34,028 nt of DNA from contig DASRFK010000112.1 in the NCBI GenBank assembly GCA_035651635.1, positions 1 through 34,028 of the forward strand. The letters run 5' to 3'. The translations under genes and the position numbers were made by a program. This DNA comes from JANXQE01 sp035651635. Lineage in GTDB: Bacteria > Verrucomicrobiota > Verrucomicrobiia > Limisphaerales > UBA8199. Positions 24,769 to 31,605 of the stretch are shown here, piece by piece. The notes below the pieces were generated by a model. It saw only the letters and a list, made by a program, of their open reading frames with translations. It did not search any database and was not told where the DNA came from. The number at the start of each line of letters is the position of its first letter. The first letter of the stretch is position 1.

Positions 24769-25347
24769 TTACAGCTCGATCCAGCGCGTCGGCGTCAAGA
24801 TGCAATTCACGTCTGAGTCATGCGGGCTAATGGGAACTTCGCGCACGATTTGCTCATCGAACGCCACCCCGCACGTTTGCCCGCGCACTTCCGCCAACAT
24901 CCGGTCGTAATACCCCTTCCCGCGGCCGAGTCGACGTCCATGCAAATCAAAGGCTACTCCAGGCACTAATACAAAGTCCAGCTGGTTTAACGCGATCGAC
25001 TCACAGTGAACGGCCGGTTCCCGAATGCCGTACCGGCCGAGGACCAGGTCCTGGCTCGGGTTAGTAACCTGGCAACCCACATACTGCCGTGTCATCGGAT
25101 CAAAACGAGGCAATGCTACCCGTTTGCCGAACTGGAGACCCGTTGCCAGCAGCGGCCAAACATCGGCTTCGCCGCTGACCGGTGCGTACATCAAAATCGA
25201 TTGGGCTTTGCGCCAAATAGGCTGCTCCAGCAGCCGAGCCCTGAGTTCCGCCGAACGGGCCGCCCTTTGCTCCTCAGACAATACGGCCAGGTGGGCTTTC
25301 ACTTGCTCGCGCAGGGCCGCCTTCAGGGCGTTCACGTCGCGAATCAT
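24769..25347 (-). CDS. 5-formyltetrahydrofolate cyclo-ligase
   Basis: The 192-residue enzyme (MTHFS, YgfA/Fau type) uses ATP to turn 5-formyl-THF into 5,10-methenyl-THF and so recycles a folate store. LVPGVAFDLHGRRLGRGKGYYDRML is spread over residues about 128-152 and includes the GRGKGYYD phosphate-binding and catalytic loop that defines the family; YAPVSGEADVWPLL near 54 and GVAFDEQ near 160 also fit. Length is normal. It is the first gene of a pair with rny. The 508 bases upstream, up to the rarA stop, are filled with repeat modules, so its promoter must lie among them. Confidence 0.93.
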   Translation of the reverse strand: MIRDVNALKAALREQVKAHLAVLSEEQRAARSAELRARLLEQPIWRKAQSILMYAPVSGEADVWPLLATGLQFGKRVALPRFDPMTRQYVGCQVTNPSQDLVLGRYGIREPAVHCESIALNQLDFVLVPGVAFDLHGRRLGRGKGYYDRMLAEVRGQTCGVAFDEQIVREVPISPHDSDVNCILTPTRWIEL

Positions 25348-25392
25348 TTACGCCCGCCCTTCCATGAGAAAGCAACGTCGGGAGCCCCCGCA

Positions 25393-25443
25393 TTCATGGT
25401 CCCAATGCTGAATTTCGGGAATGTGACGGCTTTCCATGAACCG
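25393..25443. repeat. Module B hairpin, copy 1 (TTCATGGTCCCAATG ... CCATGAACC)
   Basis: TTCATGG at 25393-25399 pairs with CCATGAA at 25434-25440, around a 34-base loop beginning TCCCAATG. This is the first of three copies in the 25348-25855 gap, a stretch of 508 bases with no gene. The spacer GGGAATGTGACGGCTTT is diverged from the other copies. Confidence 0.75.
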
Positions 25444-25458
25444 TGCGGCAATCCGAAG

Positions 25459-25540
25459 GTTTTGGAGTGCGCACGCTGTGCGGCGCTTTTCGGGATCGCA
25501 CCACGTCCGAAAGCGGCGCAGAGCGCCGCGCTCCAAGACG
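25459..25540. repeat. Module C long inverted repeat, copy 2
   Basis: The arms 25459-25490 (GTTTTGGAGTGCG..TGTGCGGCGCTTTT) and 25510-25540 (AAAGCGGCGCAGAGCGCCGC..CTCCAAGACG) are about 31 bases and pair with several mismatches around a 19-base loop. The same arms and flanking CCGAAGG occur at 7713-7834. It separates module B copies 1 and 2. Confidence 0.8.
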
Positions 25541-25563
25541 CTGACGCGCCCTCCTGTGGCGGG

Positions 25564-25613
25564 ATCATGGTCCCAATGGAGGATTTTGCGATCGTGGAGG
25601 CTCTCCATGAACC
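25564..25613. repeat. Module B hairpin, copy 2
   Basis: ATCATGGTCCCAATGGAGGA leads to CTCCATGAACC, with CATGG pairing CCATG at the ends. The interior ATCGTGGAGGCT is shared with copy 3 at 25710-25757 (ATCGTGGCCT). Confidence 0.75.
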
Positions 25614-25625
25614 TGGTAGAAAGGC

Positions 25626-25682
25626 GCGGGGACGTCTCGTCGCCGCAGTCTGGCTTAGCGGCGGGGGACGAGACGTCCCCGC
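25626..25682. repeat. Module D stem-loop with perfect 16-base arms
   Basis: GCGGGGACGTCTCGTC (25626-25641) pairs without mismatch with GACGAGACGTCCCCGC (25667-25682) around a 25-base loop that holds a second stem (GCCGC/GCGGC). A shortened relative is at 9533-9561. The arms are strong enough to act as a roadblock or structured RNA end. Confidence 0.85.
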
Positions 25683-25709
25683 CCCGAATGACATTGGACT
25701 CGCTATTTG

Positions 25710-25757
25710 GGTTCATGGTCCCAATGCAGGATCTGGCTATCGTGGCCTCCATGAACC
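25710..25757. repeat. Module B hairpin, copy 3
   Basis: GGTTCATGG (25710-25718) and CCATGAACC (25749-25757) are perfect 9-base arms enclosing TCCCAATGCAGGAT..ATCGTGGCCT. It is the best-preserved copy. A pyrimidine/purine module (CCCTCACCCCTGCCCTCT..GAGAGGGAGGAG, 25774-25820) follows immediately, as a related one does after CCATGAAC at 31401. Confidence 0.8.
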
Positions 25758-25855
25758 GAACGGAAAACGCCTGCCCTCACCCCTGCCCTCTTCCCCAGGC
25801 CCCCAGGAGAGGGAGGAGCTTTCGCAGCGCAGTTTGGGTTCCTGCCAAAACTGGC

Positions 25856-27223
25856 TCACTCCTGTCCCTCCGACTGTTTTTTGGACAACTCACGCCATTT
25901 CGCCAAACGCTCTTTTATTTTTTTCTCCACTCCCTGGTCGCTCGGTTCGTAATAGCGCTTCTCCGTCCCAAGATAATCCTGAGCCACGAAATGCTCAGGA
26001 AAGTCATGCGCGTATTTGTACCCTTCGCCATGGCCTAACCGTTTTGCTCCCGGGTAATGCGCATCCCGCAGATGCTCGGGCACCGGCAGGGTGCGTCCGG
26101 ATTCGACATCTTTGAGGGCGGCGTCAATGGCCGTAATGGTGCTGTTACTCTTGGCAGCGGTGGCGATATAGATCGTGGCTTCGGCCAGAGGTATACGCGC
26201 CTCCGGCCAGCCAATGAATTCGGCGGCCTGAAAGGCCGCGTTGGCCAGCACCAACGCCATGGGATCCGCCAATCCGACGTCCTCCGCCGCATGAATCACA
26301 ATCCGCCGTGCGATGAAGCGCGGATCTTCGCCCGCGTGGATCATCTTGGCTAGCCAGTACAGCGCGGCGTCCGGGTCGCTGCCTCGCATTGATTTGATAA
26401 ACGCCGAAATCGTGTCGTAATGCGCATCCTCGTCGTCGTAAACAACCGCCTTCTTCTGGATGCTTTGCTCCGCCACCGCCAAATCGATGTGCACCGCGCC
26501 ATCACCCGCTGGAGGGGTAGTCAACGCGGCGATTTCGAGCGCGTTGAGCGCTTTACGGGCGTCGCCATCAGAGATTTTGGCCAAGTGCCGCAGGGCAGCG
26601 TCATCAGCCGCAACTTTCAAATAGCCCAGCCCGCGTTCAGAATCGGTGAGGGCTCGGCGGAGCAATTGATAAAGGTCCTGCTCACTGAGCGGGCGGAGCT
26701 CGAAAATCTGTGACCGGGATACCAGCGGTGAGTTGACGAAGAAGAAGGGGTTGTGAGTCGTTGCCCCAATCAGCCGGACGACCCCGGCTTCCACGTCCGG
26801 CAACAGTACATCCTGTTGCGCTTTGTTGAACCGGTGGATCTCGTCGACGAACAAAATCGTTGATTGGCCGGTATTCTCGAGACGATTCCCGGCCGCCGAA
26901 AGCACACGACGCATGTCGTTGACGTTCGACTCGACGCCACTGAGGCGTTCGAATTTGTTTTGGGTCTGACGTGCGATGATCTGGGCTAGAGAGGTTTTGC
27001 CGGTTCCAGGCGGGCCGTAAAAAATCAATGACTGAATGCGGTCTGCCTCGATGGCGCGCCGAAGGAGTTGACCCGGAGCGAGGATGTGATCCTGGCCGAC
27101 GAACTCGCTCAGGTCGCGCGGACGCATCCGGGCAGCGAGCGGCTGATTTTTGAGGGTTTCCGCAGGGTCTGGCGCCTCGGCCTCGCCGGAGGGAATCCGG
27201 GAGAAAAGGTCATCGCGCGCCAT
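25856..27223 (-). CDS. rarA: Replication-associated recombination protein A (AAA+ ATPase)
   Basis: The 455-residue protein matches RarA/MgsA, a clamp-loader-like ATPase that acts at stalled replication forks. PLAARMRPRDLSEFVGQDH near residue 28 is the family start. Walker A is GPPGTGKT (70-77), Walker B is ILFVDEIHRFN with Asp127-Glu128, and sensor 1 lies in GATTHNPFF. The C-terminal half holds the MgsA tetramerisation domain (DAHYDTISAFIKSMRGSDPDAALYWLA) and ends with HDFPEHFVAQDYLG..YYEP. Length and motifs are normal. The start ATG 27223 lies 47 bases from the edge of a small palindromic mobile element. Confidence 0.95.
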   Translation of the reverse strand: MARDDLFSRIPSGEAEAPDPAETLKNQPLAARMRPRDLSEFVGQDHILAPGQLLRRAIEADRIQSLIFYGPPGTGKTSLAQIIARQTQNKFERLSGVESNVNDMRRVLSAAGNRLENTGQSTILFVDEIHRFNKAQQDVLLPDVEAGVVRLIGATTHNPFFFVNSPLVSRSQIFELRPLSEQDLYQLLRRALTDSERGLGYLKVAADDAALRHLAKISDGDARKALNALEIAALTTPPAGDGAVHIDLAVAEQSIQKKAVVYDDEDAHYDTISAFIKSMRGSDPDAALYWLAKMIHAGEDPRFIARRIVIHAAEDVGLADPMALVLANAAFQAAEFIGWPEARIPLAEATIYIATAAKSNSTITAIDAALKDVESGRTLPVPEHLRDAHYPGAKRLGHGEGYKYAHDFPEHFVAQDYLGTEKRYYEPSDQGVEKKIKERLAKWRELSKKQSEGQE

Positions 27224-27269
27224 AGGCCCAACATATCAGCGGTCGCGGAAAATGGAAGAGTACAGAGCT

Positions 27270-27397
27270 TCCTCGGCGTAACGGGTCAGTGGCGGCGGGG
27301 CCTGGGGTCAGTTCGCACTTTTCTCGCCCGCAACCCCGTGAAAAGTGTCGCACGGACCCCAGGCTCCGCCGCCATTGACGGATTACTCTCCTCGGCG
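27270..27397. mobile_element. Palindromic MITE-like element with 9-bp direct repeats
   Basis: TCCTCGGCG stands at both ends (27270-27278 and 27389-27397) as a direct repeat. Between them are inverted arms of about 45 bases: TGGCGGCGGGGCCTGGGGTC on the left corresponds to the complement of GACCCCAGGCTCCGCCGCCA on the right, and CACTTTTC (27316-27323) faces GAAAAGTG (27340-27347) around a 16-base centre. The direct repeat suggests a target duplication, so the element would be about 110 bp without coding capacity. The GGGGTC-type core recalls REP sequences near RAYT transposases, but those normally leave no duplication. No transposase is in the window. Confidence 0.65.
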
Positions 27398-27719
27398 ATA
27401 GGACAGCGAGCGTTGCTCCGAGCAAAGAGCGACCCCCGTGCTCGGACTGCACGGCCGTGGGTGAAAGCGGGACCGGTACAAAAAAATCCCCGCCATTGCC
27501 GTGTGTAACAGTTCCTTTGAACTTATTTAGAAACAGAAGGAACCCGCTGGATTGCTTTCGACTTCCAATTAAGGCCTGTCGGCCACAACCGCAACTAAAG
27601 TTCCGTGGATTATTTACTACGGTTCAAGGACATAGTTTCTTATCACGTGCATAGGCAGGGTAAATTCAAAATCACAATCGAATCTCCCATCTTCCAAAGA
27701 ACTGGCGCTTGGTTCTGAC

Positions 27720-27802
27720 GGTGGCTTCCGCCACCTGCGCTTGCTGGAACTACATTGCTCGATCGACGCCGCTTTCTCAAGGGAGAAATATTTCTCCCTT
27801 GA
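27720..27802. repeat. Two palindromes in the gap 27398-27845
   Basis: GGTGGC-TTCC-GCCACC (27720-27735) is a short stem. TCAAGGGAGAAATATTTCTCCCTTGA (split: TCAAGGGAGAAAT and ATTTCTCCCTTGA, 27777-27802) is a perfect 26-base palindrome with no spacer. It lies 44 bases beyond the stop of the minus-strand response regulator gene. With no T-run it is not a standard terminator; an operator or a roadblock is possible. The rest of 27398-27845 shows no gene I can support. Confidence 0.7.
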
Positions 27803-27845
27803 CGAAATTGTACTTGCGTTGCGAGAGCTTTGCGGCTGGGGCCTC

Positions 27846-28268
27846 TTACAGTCGCGACGGTTTGTTCAATGTTTTGGCAGTTTCAGTTTTTTTCGTGACG
27901 GGGTGGTGCAACCAGTGATTGATTCGAGGCAAAAGCTGATCCGGGCTGATTGGTTTGGTGAGATATTCATCGGCACCCGACTCGATGCCGGCGAAACGTG
28001 TGAACTCGCTGGTCAGGCCAGTGAGCATGATGACTGGAATCGTTGCAGTATCGTCTGCTCGCTTCAGGGCTTCGCAAACCGCAAAACCGTCCAATTCCGG
28101 AAGGATTAAGTCCAAAACAATCACATCTGGCGAAATGGAACGCGCTTTCTTGAGCGCATCCAGACCATTGGCCGCTGTACTAACGGAGAACCCCGCCTGC
28201 TTCAAACCGAGGCGCAGCAGTTCCAGGAGTTCAGTATTGTCTTCGACAATCAGCAGCTTCTTTCGCAT
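27846..28268 (-). CDS. Single-domain response regulator (REC)
   Basis: The 140-residue protein is a CheY-like receiver with no output domain. The acidic pair Glu9-Asp10 (LLIVEDN), phospho-acceptor Asp53 (VIVLDLILPELDG), Thr83 (IMLTG) and Lys105 (YLTKPI) are all present, so phosphorylation is expected. The last 20 residues (HHPVTKKTETAKTLNKPSRL) are a basic tail. It may shuttle phosphate or bind a partner protein. It is divergent from the HEAT / REC-PATAN / LC7-like operon, 206 bases apart, which makes shared control plausible. A candidate -10 (TATAAA on the minus strand near 28340) has no good -35. Confidence 0.92.
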   Translation of the reverse strand: MRKKLLIVEDNTELLELLRLGLKQAGFSVSTAANGLDALKKARSISPDVIVLDLILPELDGFAVCEALKRADDTATIPVIMLTGLTSEFTRFAGIESGADEYLTKPISPDQLLPRINHWLHHPVTKKTETAKTLNKPSRL

Positions 28269-28474
28269 AAGTCGTTTGAGTTGCCCCTGTTAACCGGGGC
28301 TAACGGCGGCAACCTTGTGTCCACTCTTCCGGCGAGGAGTTTATAAGCAGGATTGATGCCGAACCTTTTGGTTTGGGCTTAGTATGCGGGCTAAATGGCC
28401 TTACCGGTCCTGACTGGCAATGGGGCCGGATCCGTCGTGACAAAGGCCCCGTTCGCGGGTAAGTACAATCACCG

Positions 28475-29848
28475 ATGCTTTGGCACACGCTGCACCAGCT
28501 TAAGTCGAAGGACCCAGAAGTCCGGCGCAAGGCGGTCCTGCTCCTGTACCAAACCCCGAATGAGCGAGCTGCGCGCGTCCTGGCGGCCATGCTCGACGAT
28601 TCGGACGCCGAAGTCCGACGACTGACAGCGATGGCTTTGGGCAAAATGGAGGACGAACGTCGAATCGAGCCACTGATTCGCGCATTGCGAGACCGGGATG
28701 CGACGGTCGTCCAGGCAGCCGCTGCCGCACTCAAAAAGGCGCGTTCCGAACAGGTGGTCTGTGCCCTGGAACCTTTACTGAGACATTCCGATGCGGCCGT
28801 TCGTGGGCAGGCGGCTCAAAGCCTCGAAGCCGCCGGGTGGCGCCCCAGTGATCGCGAGCAGGAAATCTGGTATCGGGTGGCCAAGGGACAACTTTTCCAA
28901 GCTGCTGGCTTTGGGGTCGAAGCAGTACCCGCCTTAGAACTGGCGCTAGCCGGCGGTTCATCAGGAACAGGCGTCGCCGCGATCGAAGCTCTCGCGCATA
29001 TTGACGACCCCACCTCGATTCGGCCAGTCTTCGGCGCTCTGCGCTCACCCGACCCAGCCATATGTATTGCGGCCGTCACTGCGCTGAGTCGAGCCGGTGC
29101 GGCCGAGGCGGTTGCGCCAGTATATGCGCTGTTGAAAAGTCGCAACCCCCAGATCCGGGCGGTTGCGGTCGAGGGCCTGGGCCGCCTCCAGGCGGCAGAA
29201 GCGCTCGAAGCCATCTCAGGCCTATTGCAGGACTCCCAATGGGAAGTACGCCGCCAGGCCGCCGAAACTCTCGGACGCTTTCGTGATGCTCGAGCGGTTG
29301 GGCCGTTAAGCGCCGCCCTCGCAGACTCCGACGGCGATGTGCGAGAAGCCGCTGCCATGTCCCTTGGAAACCTGGGCGATGCCCGCGCTATAGGACCTTT
29401 AGTCCTGGCGCTCAAAGATCCCAGCAGCAGTGTACGCCGTATTGCCGCCGCCACTTTGTCGCGGATCGATACAGATTGGAGCTCTTTGCCTGAGGCGCGC
29501 GCCGCAGCTGAGGAACTCAAGCCCGCGTTGCATGACCACGACCCCGGGGTGCGCCATTTTGTGGGCCATCTGCTGGCTGCCATCAGCGGAGCGCAGAGCT
29601 CGTCGGTCCCTCTAGCCGCCGGCGGTGAATTTCAGCCGGAGCAACGCCGCAAAATGGCGGTGAAATGCTTCTTGCAGATCCTGGCTGATCCTGACCGTGA
29701 CCTGCGCCAGGCGGCGGCCGAAGCGTTGGGCCAGTTGGCCGATCAGAGCTCACATTTGCCTCTCACACGCGCCTGCTCGGATCCCGATCCGGGCGTTCGC
29801 CGCTCGGCCACCCTCGCTCTGCGGAACTTCCAGCCTTCGCCCGCATGA
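28475..29848 (+). CDS. HEAT-repeat (PBS-lyase-like) scaffold protein
   Basis: The 457-residue product is made almost wholly of about ten helical repeats of the type DPEVRRKAV, DAEVRRLTAMALGKM, DGDVREAAAMSLGNLGD, typical of PBS-lyase/HEAT proteins. An insert near 128-160 (EQEIWYRVAKGQLFQAAGFG) breaks the repeat regularity. No catalytic residues, signal peptide or membrane helix is seen, so it is probably a cytosolic protein-binding scaffold. It is the first gene of a three-gene operon: its stop overlaps the next start by ATGA. The link with receiver and LC7-like domains suggests that it assembles or localises a signalling complex. No clear Shine-Dalgarno precedes ATG 28475. Confidence 0.85.
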   Translation: MLWHTLHQLKSKDPEVRRKAVLLLYQTPNERAARVLAAMLDDSDAEVRRLTAMALGKMEDERRIEPLIRALRDRDATVVQAAAAALKKARSEQVVCALEPLLRHSDAAVRGQAAQSLEAAGWRPSDREQEIWYRVAKGQLFQAAGFGVEAVPALELALAGGSSGTGVAAIEALAHIDDPTSIRPVFGALRSPDPAICIAAVTALSRAGAAEAVAPVYALLKSRNPQIRAVAVEGLGRLQAAEALEAISGLLQDSQWEVRRQAAETLGRFRDARAVGPLSAALADSDGDVREAAAMSLGNLGDARAIGPLVLALKDPSSSVRRIAAATLSRIDTDWSSLPEARAAAEELKPALHDHDPGVRHFVGHLLAAISGAQSSSVPLAAGGEFQPEQRRKMAVKCFLQILADPDRDLRQAAAEALGQLADQSSHLPLTRACSDPDPGVRRSATLALRNFQPSPA

Positions 29849-30921
29849 GCAGCAATCCGGCCAGACGAAAGCGCTTTTTGTTCGTCGACGACGACACCGG
29901 TTTTCTTGCTGACCTTCGCCAGTTGTTCACGGAGATGTCCCAAGGCTCATGGGAGATTTTCACCGCGGAGAACCACTCGCAGGCGCTGGCACTCTTGCGC
30001 GGGCAATCGATGGATGTGGTCGTGCTGGACCTCGATATGCCGGTCATGGACGGCTTGCAGTTCTTGCGTTTGCTGACGCGGACTTATCCGGGACAGCAAG
30101 TAGTGATCCTCACCGGCCAGGCCTCGGGCGAAAAACGCCAGGTTTGTCTGGACAGTGGCGCGGCACTTTTCCTGGAGAAACTGATCACCCCGGAAGGCTT
30201 TGGGGCCGTTTTTGAGTCGCTGGATCTGCTGGCCGGGGCCGCGCCGCAGGACGGTTTTCGCGGCATGATGCGCCGCGTTGGGTTACAGGAAGTGCTGCAG
30301 ATGGAATGTCTTGGCCGAAAATCATCCATCCTGGAAGTCTTTACCGGCTCAGTCCGCGGCCGCATCTTCGTCGCCGAAGGTGATATCATTCACGCGGAAT
30401 CCGGGTCGTTGCAGGGAGAGATGGCCTTGTATGGACTGCTCGGGTTGCGCGGCGGCGAGTTCAATTTACGACCGTTTTCAGAGCCGGCGCAACGGACTGT
30501 TTCCGGTCATTATGAGTTCCTGCTCATGGAGGCGGCGCGTCTTACCGACGAAGGCACCAATCCCCTGGCAGCAGGAGCGAGCGCCCCGACGGTGCTCGAG
30601 CCTTTGCCCGAACCACAGATCGTCCAGGATGTTCCTTCGCAAACGGAGGAATTTCCGCAAATTTCAGTTCAGATCGAGGAGGTTCTGCTCGCCTCAGGCT
30701 CCGGCACGCTGCTGTATGAAAGGCAATGCCCGGACGCGCAGCAACGTTTGAACCTGTTACAACAACTTGAAGCCGATGCCGCAACTCTCAGCCGGACCCT
30801 TCCGGCAGGGCGGTTTGATCGGGTCGAGATTCGCACTTCGACCGATCGGATCCTCTGCCAGGCTCAGGCCGAAATGCGTTTGTTTGTTCGAAGTGCCACG
30901 TTGCCGCACCCGGATTCATGA
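29845..30921 (+). CDS. Response regulator with PATAN (DUF4388) and LC7-like domains
   Basis: The 358-residue protein has three parts. Residues 8-130 form a receiver with Asp15-Asp17, phospho-acceptor Asp62 (VVVLDLDMPVMDG), Thr90 and Lys112, all intact. Residues 138-236 match DUF4388/PATAN (LQEVLQMECLGRKSSILEV, GRIFVAEGDIIHAE, GLRGGEFNL). After a linker rich in Pro and Glu, residues about 265-352 have the alternation of strands and helix of Roadblock/LC7 folds (QIEEVLLASGSGTLLYE, AATLSRTLPAG, RVEIRTSTDRILCQA, MRLFVRSA). PATAN and LC7 domains are known to travel with small Ras-like GTPases of the MglA type. It overlaps both neighbours by ATGA. The LC7 assignment is my inference. Confidence 0.82.
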   Translation: MSSNPARRKRFLFVDDDTGFLADLRQLFTEMSQGSWEIFTAENHSQALALLRGQSMDVVVLDLDMPVMDGLQFLRLLTRTYPGQQVVILTGQASGEKRQVCLDSGAALFLEKLITPEGFGAVFESLDLLAGAAPQDGFRGMMRRVGLQEVLQMECLGRKSSILEVFTGSVRGRIFVAEGDIIHAESGSLQGEMALYGLLGLRGGEFNLRPFSEPAQRTVSGHYEFLLMEAARLTDEGTNPLAAGASAPTVLEPLPEPQIVQDVPSQTEEFPQISVQIEEVLLASGSGTLLYERQCPDAQQRLNLLQQLEADAATLSRTLPAGRFDRVEIRTSTDRILCQAQAEMRLFVRSATLPHPDS

Positions 30922-31268
30922 GACAGGTTTGCGAGGAATTCTTAGCCGCCCGCCTGCCCTTACCCGGCCTGGCGGCCTGTGCGGTCCGGCTGCCAGACGG
31001 CATGCTGATGCACCAATGCTTTGATCGTTGGCTCTCTCCCGCCCAACTCCGACAGGCCATTGCTCAGTTGGCCCACAACCAGGACTCCCTCGGACGCTAT
31101 CAGATCGAGCCGGTGCGGACGGTTTGGACCTTCGAGCATTTGCGCATCGATTTGACCTTGAGGCCGGATCGAGCCTGCCTGGCGCTCTTTTCACAAAATC
31201 GCCCTGACTTGCAGCTGGATGCCATTGAAAGCGTCCTGTGGGAATTTGTGAATCTGCCGGCCGCTTAA
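30918..31268 (+). CDS. Small LC7/Roadblock-like protein
   Basis: The 116-residue protein starts in an ATGA overlap with the REC-PATAN gene. Its pattern, GLAACAVRLPDGMLMHQCF then a helix (PAQLRQAIAQLAHNQDSL), RTVWTFEHLRIDLTLRPDRACLALF and a final helix (LQLDAIESVLWEFVN), fits a Roadblock/LC7 alpha-beta fold and resembles the tail of the preceding protein. If right, it could dimerise with that tail, as MglB-type proteins do when they act on a GTPase. No GTPase gene is in the window. The similarity is structural in feel and not at signature-motif level, so an unrelated small domain remains possible. Confidence 0.6.
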   Translation: MRQVCEEFLAARLPLPGLAACAVRLPDGMLMHQCFDRWLSPAQLRQAIAQLAHNQDSLGRYQIEPVRTVWTFEHLRIDLTLRPDRACLALFSQNRPDLQLDAIESVLWEFVNLPAA

Positions 31269-31284
31269 CCGCGGACGCTCGAGA

Positions 31285-31296
31285 GCCCGCGCGGGC
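31285..31296. terminator. Weak terminator-like palindrome after the signalling operon
   Basis: GCCCGC pairs with GCGGGC directly, 17 bases after the last stop, followed by CTCCTTTAGTTT. The stem has no loop and the T-run is poor, so this could be a pause or a chance GC palindrome. Confidence 0.35.
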
Positions 31297-31400
31297 CTCC
31301 TTTAGTTTCAGGCTAAGGCATGTGCCAATCAAGCGTCTCTCCTGAACCTCCCCACAGATTCAGGGCGACCGCAGATGGGAAAATCCGAATCCGAGGCTGT

Positions 31401-31584
31401 CCATGAACAGTGCATCGAAAGGCCTCCTCTCCCTTGTCCTCTCCTTTCGCGGAGCAGAGGGAGAAGGTCCTCCTACCGCAAATCGGTGCGCAACCGTCTT
31501 CCTCCCGCGCCCCGCGAGGAACGAGCGGGGTGTGGGTTGGGGCTATTCCTGAGTTCACGGTCCCAATGCCTGTGCATGCAGAGG
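31401..31584. repeat. Composite intergenic repeat, copy 3
   Basis: The gap 31269-31605 holds no gene. CCATGAAC (31401-31408) is the right end of module B; next comes CCTCTCCCTTGTCCTCTCC..GAGGGAGAAGG, a pyrimidine/purine inverted module; then CCTCCCGCGCCCCGCGAGGA..GAGCGGGG..GGTTGGGG, similar to 7593-7630; and finally GTTCACGGTCCCAATG (31553-31568), a left end of module B. The same modules in the same order appear at 25.4-25.8 kb and 7.6-7.9 kb in partial form. Confidence 0.7.
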
Positions 31585-31605
31585 CTCCCCAAACCAGAAG
31601 GCCCA

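Noticed and set aside
27271..27395. Rho-independent terminator
   Set aside because: Arms are far too long, there is no T-run, and no gene ends there; direct repeats at the borders favour a mobile element.
27741..28109. Plus-strand frame over the response regulator 3' end
   Set aside because: Shadow of the receiver gene; its start runs through the 26-bp palindrome.
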